64,000 bases of DNA from Bacteroidales bacterium (GTDB lineage Bacteria; Bacteroidota; Bacteroidia; Bacteroidales; UBA932). The translations under genes were made by a program, and so were the position numbers. A model generated the notes under the pieces. It saw nothing but the letters and a program-made list of their open reading frames with translations, was not told the origin of the DNA and did not search any database. This document shows positions 23,889 through 31,773 of the stretch, one piece after another; positions within the stretch are counted from its first letter, which is position 1, and each line of letters opens with the position of its first letter. The stretch covers positions 372,001 to 436,000 of the forward strand of contig JAFRNC010000001.1 in the NCBI GenBank assembly GCA_017430365.1, in the 5' to 3' direction.

Positions 23889-26066
23889 TCAGCCTCTGGT
23901 TATTGTTTCATGGCACAGGCGTGCCGCCTCCTCGTCTGGCAGGCACTCCAGATACCATACCGGTACGAGCGATATGAGCCCGTTCTCCGTCTGGTGCAGT
24001 CCGTCAGCGAGCGTGCGGTCCCAGCGCTTGCCGGAGATGCTCGGAAGAAGAGCCGCATAAGCCTCTATGCTCCTCATACGCCTGATTCTGTTGTACGGAG
24101 CCTGGGTAAGCTGCACGAATCCTCCCACGGGCAGTTTCATGTTGCGGTAGCACGGGGTCTTGCCGCTCCATGGCGAGCCGTAAACCATAACCTTGCCGTC
24201 CTCCTCTATCCTGACAACGGGGTTGTCATCGTTCACGAGTTCGGAGCCGGGGATGTGTTTGATCCACAGCTGAGCATGAGTGCTCTTTCCGGTTCCGCTC
24301 CTGCCGAGGAAAAGGTAGCCCTTCCCGCCGTTGCCGATGACGGCCGCATGGAACAGGGCTGTCATCTTCGTGGCAGTGCTCATGGCATACATCACCATCA
24401 GGGCGTTGTTCAGGCCGTAACCGTTCATGCCGCGTACCGCCAGGGTCGCCTCCCTGAAGCCGGGCTGTGCGAGCAGGCGGGCGACCAGCCTGCCCTTCAG
24501 GCCGAACTCGAACCAGGATGCGCCGCCGGGCACATGCAAGAGCCTGATAACCGATCCTTCATCCTCCTGGGTGAATTCCTCGGTCATTCCTTCCGGAACG
24601 GGGAGATTGTCGGGAGAGACCACCTTGAGCCTGAAGACCGGTTCGACTGCAGCATCGGGACCGACCTTGAACGGGGAGTAGTGTGCCAGGGCGGCGGAGA
24701 GATCGACACCCTCCTCGCCGCAGACCGTAAAGCGGTGTCCCGCGACTTCGTATGTATATTGATTCATGTCTGACTCGATTAATTCCAAAAGCTTGCCGAT
24801 CGCTTCTTCCTGGGGAATGTAGCGCAGGACAGGCGTCCTGCCGCGGTAGAGGGTTACGTGGCCCCGCCCTTCTCCCACATATCCGTAATCGGCGTCGGCC
24901 ATCTCGCCCGGGCCGTTCACCACGCATCCCATGACCGCGATTTTCACCCCGGCCAGATGCGCCGTGCGCCGCTTGACCTCGTTGAAAGTGGATTCCAGGT
25001 CGTACAGGGTGCGGCCGCATCCCGGACAGGCAATGTACTCGGGGCGGGTGAAACGGCGGCGGCATGCCTGCAGAAGCAGGTCGCGGAACCATTCTCCATC
25101 CGCTTCGGGAACGGGCTTCCCGCCTATAGTGGATCCTTCCAGCGAAAAGTCGTCGATGCGCTTGTCTAGCAGTGACGGTCCCCACAGGCAGGATGCCTTT
25201 ATGATGAAATCATCCCATCCGTCTGCCGTAACCGAGCTGCGTCCTCCGCCCGGGGAATAGCCCTCCGAGATGGCGGAGACTATCATATTTCCGGCCGGGA
25301 TCTCGTTGACCGGATCTTCCGTGAGGGAAACCCTTATGGTGTCGCCTATGCCTTCGCCGAGCAGGGTGCCTATGCCCACGGCCGATTTGATGCGTCCCTC
25401 ATCCCCGTTGCCTGCCTCGGTGACTCCGAGGTGGAGGGGGAAGATATGGCCCAAATCCTCCTTCATAGCGCGGTACAGTAGCCTGTAGGCCTCCACCATG
25501 ACTATGGTGTTGCTGGCCTTGAGCGACACGACGACATTGAAGAAATCCTCTTCGATGCACATGCGGAGCCATTCGACAACCGCTTCTTTCATCGCCAGGG
25601 GCGTGTTGCCGTAGCGGCTCGTGATCCTCTCGCCCAGCGATCCGTGGTTGAGGCCTATACGGATCGTGGTTCCGTGCTGCCGGCACAGTCCGATGAGTTC
25701 ACGGAACTTGGCGCACGCGACTTCGTGTTCCTTCGCGAAATTGCCGGGATTGATCCTCACCTTGTCGGCTACGGAAGCTGCGGCGAGCGCAGCGTCTGCG
25801 AGGAAATGTATGTCGGCGACAAGGGGGGTCATGATGCCTTCAGCCCTCAGCCTTTCCTTGATGATGCGCAGCGATTCCACTTGCCTGAGCCCCTGGGTCG
25901 TGAGGCGGATCATGCCGGCACCGGCGGCAGCCATTGCCCTGCATTGGGCGAGCGAAGCTTCGATGTCGTCGGTCGAAGTGTTGCACATGGTCTGTACGAT
26001 GACGGGAGCCCCTCCTCCGATGGGGAGGCGGCCTGCGATGGAGAATGACACTTTCCGTGCTACCAT
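23889..26066 (-). CDS. ispG: IspG (GcpE) fused to an HPr-kinase-like domain
   Basis: One 725-aa open frame. Residues 1-433 are IspG, the iron-sulfur enzyme that reduces ME-cPP to HMBPP in the MEP isoprenoid pathway: GGGAPVIVQTMCNTST, LVADIHF, KVRINPGN, VTEAGNGDEGR, GIGDTIRVSLTEDP, cluster cysteines 347, 350 and 381 and the Glu 388 ligand in CVVNGPGE. About 90 residues separate the barrel from CPGC; this is shorter than the large A* insert usual in Bacteroidota. Residues 434-725 are an HPrK/serine-kinase-like domain: FLGRSGTGKST (Walker A 588-596), VNDDNPVV, GSPWSGKTPCYRN and a closing LECLPDEEAARLC. No stop or frameshift is seen at the junction, where an internal ATGA could allow separate starts. 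It overlaps the barrel gene by 7 nt. Confidence 0.88.
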   Translation of the reverse strand: MVARKVSFSIAGRLPIGGGAPVIVQTMCNTSTDDIEASLAQCRAMAAAGAGMIRLTTQGLRQVESLRIIKERLRAEGIMTPLVADIHFLADAALAAASVADKVRINPGNFAKEHEVACAKFRELIGLCRQHGTTIRIGLNHGSLGERITSRYGNTPLAMKEAVVEWLRMCIEEDFFNVVVSLKASNTIVMVEAYRLLYRAMKEDLGHIFPLHLGVTEAGNGDEGRIKSAVGIGTLLGEGIGDTIRVSLTEDPVNEIPAGNMIVSAISEGYSPGGGRSSVTADGWDDFIIKASCLWGPSLLDKRIDDFSLEGSTIGGKPVPEADGEWFRDLLLQACRRRFTRPEYIACPGCGRTLYDLESTFNEVKRRTAHLAGVKIAVMGCVVNGPGEMADADYGYVGEGRGHVTLYRGRTPVLRYIPQEEAIGKLLELIESDMNQYTYEVAGHRFTVCGEEGVDLSAALAHYSPFKVGPDAAVEPVFRLKVVSPDNLPVPEGMTEEFTQEDEGSVIRLLHVPGGASWFEFGLKGRLVARLLAQPGFREATLAVRGMNGYGLNNALMVMYAMSTATKMTALFHAAVIGNGGKGYLFLGRSGTGKSTHAQLWIKHIPGSELVNDDNPVVRIEEDGKVMVYGSPWSGKTPCYRNMKLPVGGFVQLTQAPYNRIRRMRSIEAYAALLPSISGKRWDRTLADGLHQTENGLISLVPVWYLECLPDEEAARLCHETITRG

Positions 26067-26743
26067 AGGTGGAAATGAAGGGATGCGCTGAACATGAGGT
26101 TCATCGGGTAGGTGTATATCCAGTAGATGTCACTGAACTTGTTGGTGTGATACAGACTGGCGAATGAATATTTGTAATTGGCTTCCAGATGGAGTTCGAA
26201 CGGACTGAAAACTATTCCAAGTCCGCCTCCGCCTATTACTCCGTAGTCGTAGCGCTGGTCATACTGGTCGAATCCGCCTTCCCTGTCTGTCGAAAGGCGG
26301 TATCCTCCGTAGGTGCCCAGATTTACCAGAAGCCTGAAGCGGGAGAAGTCTATCTTGAATTGCGACAGCAGGGGAATCTCGATTATTTCATTGGTTTCCC
26401 CGTAGCCCTCGGTCGTCGAGGTATATCCTTCGTATCCGTGCTTGGCCCCGAACTTCAGGCCGAAATTGAAGAGTTGGTCCCAGAGTGCGTGATAATAGGT
26501 GAAAAACACACCTATATTGTTGTATGTCAAGATTTTTGACTGACCGAGCCTCGGGGAGGACGATACCCCGCTCCAGTTGACGCCATACTGGACACCGATC
26601 ATGTGGATGTTCTTGAAACGTGCCGGATGGACCACGGTGTCGAGCTGCGCGAAGTCGTCTGGCATGTCGAAGATGAATTCGTCCTGGGCGGCAGCTGTCA
26701 GGGCCGAAGCTAAAAGTATGAGTGAAATCAGGAACTTTTTCAT
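26060..26743 (-). CDS. Outer membrane beta-barrel protein (PorT-like)
   Basis: A 227-aa exported protein with signal peptide MKKFLISLILLASALTAAA, then alternating aromatic/polar strands (GVFFTYYHALWDQLFNFGLKFGAKHG, GIVFSPFELHLEANYKYSF) ending in LHFHLW with a C-terminal aromatic, as outer membrane barrels do. Size and strand pattern fit the PorT-like eight-strand family. Its function is unknown. It overlaps the Big_5 lipoprotein upstream by 4 nt and ispG by 7 nt, so all three should be co-translated. Confidence 0.75.
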   Translation of the reverse strand: MKKFLISLILLASALTAAAQDEFIFDMPDDFAQLDTVVHPARFKNIHMIGVQYGVNWSGVSSSPRLGQSKILTYNNIGVFFTYYHALWDQLFNFGLKFGAKHGYEGYTSTTEGYGETNEIIEIPLLSQFKIDFSRFRLLVNLGTYGGYRLSTDREGGFDQYDQRYDYGVIGGGGLGIVFSPFELHLEANYKYSFASLYHTNKFSDIYWIYTYPMNLMFSASLHFHLW

Positions 26744-28539
26744 CTGAATACCTCCCTGATATCTATGGTCTGTTCGATCTCGGCCGACTCGGGGATGTCC
26801 AGGAGCCTGTTGCCGGGGGCTATCTCATAGAAACGCACGGTTTCGGGCTGCTTGCGTTCCAGAAGGTTTCCGGTGTCGGTGTAGCCGTTACGGTTTTTGT
26901 CGTATGTGATCCTCACCTGGTATTTGCCGGCCTTGAGATAGGGGAACGGATATGTCCCGTCGTTGTCGACGTGGTATGTCCTCAGGACCGCGGACCCGTT
27001 TTCATCGGTCAGTTCCACGATGTAGCGGTCGCTGACATTCGTGAGCACCAGATTGAGCGTGCTGAGCTCCTCCGCCTGAGGGATCTGGAATTTGGCGGAC
27101 GCTGGAGCGTTGGGGAGCTGGTCGAGGTTGGTGAACGTCCCCTCAGGAAGCTTCAACTCGTATTCGAATCCCTTTATCAGGTCTTCCTTCGGGCGCACTA
27201 TGTAGCGCCTGATGTCGGTGGAGTCCTGCTTGATGGTGTATCCGATGACAGACTGCTGTCCCTTGGGGTTGGTGGCCGTTATCGAGATGGAGTCGCGCAC
27301 TATCCCTATGATTGGAGAAGGCGATGAGATGCTGATGCCGAGCTGCTCCACCGTCTCGTTGGCGGCGTTGACCGTAAGTTTGAAAACGGTGTCGGGGCCG
27401 GCGTCCTGCTTTGCATTCGGCTGCCTTGGGGGAGCGGCGGTCTCTTCCTGCTTTTTCACTGCCAGCGAGATGCTTTCGTCGGCTGGCGCGAGCACGCCTG
27501 TGGAGTCGGTCTTGAGATAGTTCAACCTGACCAGCAGGCTGTCGTCGAGCCTGTAGTCGGTGTTGATCCAGAAATCGATGCTGTCGCGCGTCATATTGTA
27601 CTGGAGTATCACCGAAGAGTCCGGGATGCCCACGAATTCCAGGGAGTTGATCTGGACGTCGGCGGCGCTGAACTTAAGGAAGCCCTGCCTCTCGCTCACC
27701 CTTCCGCTGTTCTGGAGATACTGCACGCTCTGCAGTTCCTTGAAGGTCAGCAGGGTGACCATCGGAACCCTCGCGGCGCACAGAAGCGTGTCCTTCATAT
27801 TGAACGGCTTCAGTTCGAAAATGGAGTCGTTCACCGCGTATTCGGGGGTGAAGAGGGAATCGAGGAAGCCCACTTCGTCCTCATCCGGATTGTATTTGAA
27901 ATCGGTGTCCTTGTCGGAATAGACATAGACGCGGTATGTAGTGTCGCGCAGGTTGCGCATTGCGAAGAATCCCCAGTCGTCCGACTTGACCACAGCGTCG
28001 GGGAGGGTATTGAAGCAGGCGGAGTCTGACTGGTCTATGTACGCCGCCACAAGAGCGCCCTTGACGGGAGACAGTGTCTTGCTGTCGATAACTCTTCCGG
28101 TAAAGTATAGGGAATCAAGGGTTTCGCCGGTCGAGAACGGATAGACGAGCCGGGGCGCGGGGTTGCCTTCGTTGTTGTCTGCAAGGGCTTCACCGAAATC
28201 GATGGTATATGTCTGGTCCTCCTTGAGGGTGTCCTGGAAGGTCACTATGATGTTCTTGCCCTTGACCTTGGCAACCGGCTTGCGCCGCGTGGGCGGGGAG
28301 AGCAGGATTTCAGTAGGTGTTTTCACGACCGTATACTCGTTGTAGAGCAGCGTGATTTTCCCTTCCATCACGGGGAATCCGGTGGCGCCGGCCTCAGGAG
28401 TGACTTTCAGGAGCACCGGAGGAAGGGTGTCCTTGGGGCCTCCGCTGGGAGGTGTGGTCGTATTCGCGCAGGAGTGGCTCGATATGCAGGCGCCGATGAA
28501 GAGCGCCAGCAGCACGGCCATTGTGATGATTCTTCTCAT
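26740..28539 (-). CDS. Big_5 Ig-like domain lipoprotein
   Basis: A 599-aa surface or periplasmic lipoprotein. Two possible lipidated cysteines (18 and 24) follow the signal core, then the diagnostic TTTPPSGGPKDTLPPVL. The first domain is a bacterial Ig-like/SbsA domain (Big_5) carrying TYTIDFGEALADNNEGNP. Later parts have carboxypeptidase-regulatory-like beta repeats (VYVYSDKDTDFKYNPDEDEVGF and YQVRITYDKNRNGYTDTGN). Such proteins are common in Bacteroidales and may have a structural role; the function is not known. It lies 2 nt after rsh. Confidence 0.8.
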   Translation of the reverse strand: MRRIITMAVLLALFIGACISSHSCANTTTPPSGGPKDTLPPVLLKVTPEAGATGFPVMEGKITLLYNEYTVVKTPTEILLSPPTRRKPVAKVKGKNIIVTFQDTLKEDQTYTIDFGEALADNNEGNPAPRLVYPFSTGETLDSLYFTGRVIDSKTLSPVKGALVAAYIDQSDSACFNTLPDAVVKSDDWGFFAMRNLRDTTYRVYVYSDKDTDFKYNPDEDEVGFLDSLFTPEYAVNDSIFELKPFNMKDTLLCAARVPMVTLLTFKELQSVQYLQNSGRVSERQGFLKFSAADVQINSLEFVGIPDSSVILQYNMTRDSIDFWINTDYRLDDSLLVRLNYLKTDSTGVLAPADESISLAVKKQEETAAPPRQPNAKQDAGPDTVFKLTVNAANETVEQLGISISSPSPIIGIVRDSISITATNPKGQQSVIGYTIKQDSTDIRRYIVRPKEDLIKGFEYELKLPEGTFTNLDQLPNAPASAKFQIPQAEELSTLNLVLTNVSDRYIVELTDENGSAVLRTYHVDNDGTYPFPYLKAGKYQVRITYDKNRNGYTDTGNLLERKQPETVRFYEIAPGNRLLDIPESAEIEQTIDIREVFR

Positions 28540-28541
28540 TG

Positions 28542-30779
28542 TCAGCTGAGTTCAACTCGTTTTACACGTTCGATCCCCTTGACTTTGGATATAGCCTTGA
28601 TCAGTTTGTCGAGGTCGTCGGTGTTGTGTACATAGAGGTCGATGAAGCCCTCGAAAATCTCGTCGTGGGTCTCAATGTGGAGCTTGCGCATGTTTACGCC
28701 AAGCACGAGGGAGATCACGCGGGTGAGATCGCTCAGGACGCCGACCCGGTCGATCCCTTCAAGCGAAATCCTTGCCAGATACGACATCATGAAGTGCTTG
28801 CTCCACTTGGCGGATACGATCCTGTGCCCTTCCTTGGAGGCGAGGTCATTGGCTTTCGGACAGCTCTTCTTGTGTATGGTGACGGTGCCGTCGTCCTCGA
28901 TGAACGCCACTACGCTGTCTCCCGGGATGGGGGAGCAGCATTCGGCGATGTTGAAGGAGATGGTGCCCTGGTCTATGTTCTCCTGGAGCAGGAACTCGCT
29001 CTTCTTGTTGATCGAGCCGTTGCGGAGCGGGTTGAGGAGCTTGACTCCCCACATCTGCACGCTGCGGCGCTCTGCGTTGGTCCTCAGGGCCTTGTCGAGA
29101 TCGCTCAGGTCGATGACGCCGATTCCTATCCTGTTGTAGAGGTCATCCTTGCCGCCGGGTGTCTTGTAATAGTCTATCAGCTTCTTGATCACCCGGCTCC
29201 GTTCCGTGATGTTGCGCTCGTCCAGTTTGCGGTCGAGTATCTCCATGCCCTCCTTGATGCTGTTCTTGACATCGGTTTTCAGGAAGTCCATCACCTGGGT
29301 CTTGGCCCTTCCGGTCTGGAGGAACTCCAGCCATTCGCGCTTGGGCTTTCCGCTTTCGGAGGTAATGATTTCCACCTGGTCGCCGTTGGAAAGTACCTGG
29401 GAGAGGGGAACCAGCCGCTGGTTGACCTTGGCCGCGATGGCATGGTTGCCGATATGGGTATGGATGCTGTATGCGAAATCGAGCGCGGTGGCGCCCTTCG
29501 CCAGGCTCTTCGACTCTCCCTTGGGGGTGAAGACGTAGATGGAACTGGTCACGAGTTCCTGGTGGAATTCGTCGAGGAATTTCATGGCATCCACGTCGGG
29601 ATTCTCCAGTATCTCGCTCACCTGCATGAGCCAGCGGTCGATTTCGCTTCCCGAATCGTTCGTGACGCCGGCATCCTTGTATTTCCAGTGGGCGGCGATG
29701 CCCCTTTCGGCTATGTCGTTCATCCTCCGGGACCGTATCTGGACTTCCACCCAGTTGCCTCCGTTGCCCATCACGGTCAGGTGGAGAGCCTCGTATCCGT
29801 TGGCCTTGGGCTTGTCGACCCAGTCACGCGTGCGGTCGGGCTTGTACTTGTAGATGCCGGTGATCATCGAGAAAATGTACCAGCACTGCTCGCGCTCCGT
29901 GAATTCTGAGTTCGGCTCGAAGATTATGCGGACGGCGTATATATCGTAAATCTGCTCGAAGGGGATGTTCTTGGAAGTCATCTTCTTCCAAATGGAGTAG
30001 GGGGTCTTCAGCCTCTTCAGTATCTGGTATTTGTAACCGGCCTTGTCCAGTTCCGCCCGGATCGGGTTGCAGAAATCGTCGACCAGGGATTCGCGGTCGA
30101 CCATGATCTTGTCCAGCTGCTGCTCGATGGAGGCGTATGCGGCGGGTTCGCGGAATTTGAGCCAGATGTTCTCCATCTCCGACTTTATGCTGTACAGACC
30201 GAGCCTGTGCGCGAGCGGGATGAAGAGGTACATCGTCTCGCTGAGAATCTTGTCCCTCTTGTACTCCGGCATGAACTGGATCGTGCGGACGTTGTGGAGG
30301 CGGTCGGCGAGTTTTATCAGCACTATCCGGACATCGTCGTTGAGGGTGACCAGGATGCGGCGGAAGTTCTCGGCCTGGAGGCTCCTGTGGTTGGCCTGGC
30401 TCTTGTTTTTGTTGTCGTTGTCGAGGGCGGTCTTGATCTTGGTCAGGCCTTCGACCAGCGAGGCTATCTTGTCTCCGAACAGGCGCTGTATATCTTCTAC
30501 GGTGAAATCGGTGTCCTCCACCACGTCGTGGAGCAGGGCGGCGCAGATGGACTTGCATCCCAGCCCGATCTCGTCCACTACGATCTTGGCGACCGCGATG
30601 GGGTGCAGGATGTAGGGCTCACCTGAACGGCGCCGTACCCCTTTATGGGCTTCGTTGGCAAATTCGAAAGCCTTGAGGACCAGCTCGTACTGTCCGTCGT
30701 CGGTACACCGTCTCAGGCTGGACTCGCGCAGTCCGGCGAATTCCCGTTCTATAAGTTTATAATCTTCTTCCGTAAACAT
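28542..30779 (-). CDS. rsh: Bifunctional (p)ppGpp synthetase/hydrolase (RelA/SpoT homologue)
   Basis: A 745-aa long RSH alarmone enzyme. An HD hydrolase domain contains LLHDVVEDT (HDxxED, 84-89) and an intact surrounding site. A RelA/SpoT synthetase domain follows (DKPKANGYEALH, VEVQIRSRRMNDIAERGIAAHWKYK), then TGS (VFTPKGESKSLAKGATALDFAYSIHT), a zinc-finger/helical region and a C-terminal ACT domain. The synthetase loop reads RTRDWV where bifunctional enzymes usually show RxKD. The gene overlaps the YihY-like gene by 23 nt and is followed after 2 nt by the lipoprotein. Placing stringent-response control inside a ligA-led operon is a local feature. Confidence 0.93.
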   Translation of the reverse strand: MFTEEDYKLIEREFAGLRESSLRRCTDDGQYELVLKAFEFANEAHKGVRRRSGEPYILHPIAVAKIVVDEIGLGCKSICAALLHDVVEDTDFTVEDIQRLFGDKIASLVEGLTKIKTALDNDNKNKSQANHRSLQAENFRRILVTLNDDVRIVLIKLADRLHNVRTIQFMPEYKRDKILSETMYLFIPLAHRLGLYSIKSEMENIWLKFREPAAYASIEQQLDKIMVDRESLVDDFCNPIRAELDKAGYKYQILKRLKTPYSIWKKMTSKNIPFEQIYDIYAVRIIFEPNSEFTEREQCWYIFSMITGIYKYKPDRTRDWVDKPKANGYEALHLTVMGNGGNWVEVQIRSRRMNDIAERGIAAHWKYKDAGVTNDSGSEIDRWLMQVSEILENPDVDAMKFLDEFHQELVTSSIYVFTPKGESKSLAKGATALDFAYSIHTHIGNHAIAAKVNQRLVPLSQVLSNGDQVEIITSESGKPKREWLEFLQTGRAKTQVMDFLKTDVKNSIKEGMEILDRKLDERNITERSRVIKKLIDYYKTPGGKDDLYNRIGIGVIDLSDLDKALRTNAERRSVQMWGVKLLNPLRNGSINKKSEFLLQENIDQGTISFNIAECCSPIPGDSVVAFIEDDGTVTIHKKSCPKANDLASKEGHRIVSAKWSKHFMMSYLARISLEGIDRVGVLSDLTRVISLVLGVNMRKLHIETHDEIFEGFIDLYVHNTDDLDKLIKAISKVKGIERVKRVELS

Positions 30780-31770
30780 ACTCGTCTAAATTAAGGTTTA
30801 CCGCCTCTTTTTCATCCATGTCGGAGAGGCCGCGCTCCCTGGCTTCACGGTAGTCGACCAGGGTGTAGCCGCGTGTCAGTTCGGCTCCGAAAAGGATTAC
30901 CTGCCAGCAGAGGTTGAGCCATATCATGAAGAGGGGGATGAACGCGAGTGCTCCGTACACTGCACCGAGCCTGGTGACCATCACCTGGGTTCCCAGATAG
31001 AGATACTGGATTCCAACGAAGACAACTCCGACTATAAGCGCTGCCTTGAGGGCGGATCCGTAGCGGACCTTGGCATATGGTATGACCTTGTACATGACCG
31101 AGAGGGCCAGGACCGCTATGCCGTAGAGTGCGAGCCAGAACAGGTTGGTTGTGAGGAAACTGAACATCCCGAGCTTCCCTTCGAGAAGGCCGATGAACCT
31201 CAGGTAGTAGACCCATCCCGAGAGGAAGAGGAGGATGACGAAGGGGGCGACCAGCATGATGGCCAGGTAGAGGAGCATCCTCACCCATATCTTGCGGGGC
31301 TCTTTTACCTGCCAGATGCGGTTGAATGCCACCTCTATGTTGAGCATCAGCCAGATGATTGTCCAGATGAAACTCAGGAACGATATCCAGCCGAAAACCC
31401 CGTTGTCGGTCGCATTTATGATGTTCGATGCGTACTGCATCACGGCGCTGATCATCTGGGTGCTCGTGGGAAACGATTCCACGAGGTTGTTGAATAGCAT
31501 CTCGTCGAGCCCGAATCCGTGGGATATGAAGAGTATCACGGCTATCATCGGGATGAACGCCAGCGTGGTGAATCTGCTTAGTGCGATGGCTTCGCGGCCG
31601 ATGCGCTGTTTGCCGAAAGCCTTGGCAGTAAGGATGAAGGCCTGGACGCTCTTGAAAAAGCGTTTCCTGGCCTCGCTCAACTGGCTGAAATCTAGCGCCC
31701 ATATGTCCTTCGTCAGAAACCTGACGAGCGACATGATGAAATCCTTTATCCTGGCCAGAAACAGTCTCAT
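30757..31770 (-). CDS. YihY/BrkB-family inner membrane protein
   Basis: A 337-aa polytopic membrane protein with about six hydrophobic segments. Family blocks are RIGREAIALSRFTTLAFIPMIAVIL, FLSFIWTIIWLMLNIEVAFNRIWQV, LYLGTQVMVTRLGAVYGALAFIPLFMIWLNLCWQVILFGAEL. An amphipathic N-terminus precedes the first TM segment. The family was once called RNase BN in error; its function remains unclear. It begins 3 nt after ligA and its 3' end overlaps rsh by 23 nt. Confidence 0.88.
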   Translation of the reverse strand: MRLFLARIKDFIMSLVRFLTKDIWALDFSQLSEARKRFFKSVQAFILTAKAFGKQRIGREAIALSRFTTLAFIPMIAVILFISHGFGLDEMLFNNLVESFPTSTQMISAVMQYASNIINATDNGVFGWISFLSFIWTIIWLMLNIEVAFNRIWQVKEPRKIWVRMLLYLAIMLVAPFVILLFLSGWVYYLRFIGLLEGKLGMFSFLTTNLFWLALYGIAVLALSVMYKVIPYAKVRYGSALKAALIVGVVFVGIQYLYLGTQVMVTRLGAVYGALAFIPLFMIWLNLCWQVILFGAELTRGYTLVDYREARERGLSDMDEKEAVNLNLDEYVYGRRL

Positions 31771-31773
31771 CCC

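Noticed and set aside
28539..29909. 456-codon plus-strand frame opposite rsh
   Set aside because: Antisense shadow; RSH domains in order on the minus strand leave no doubt.
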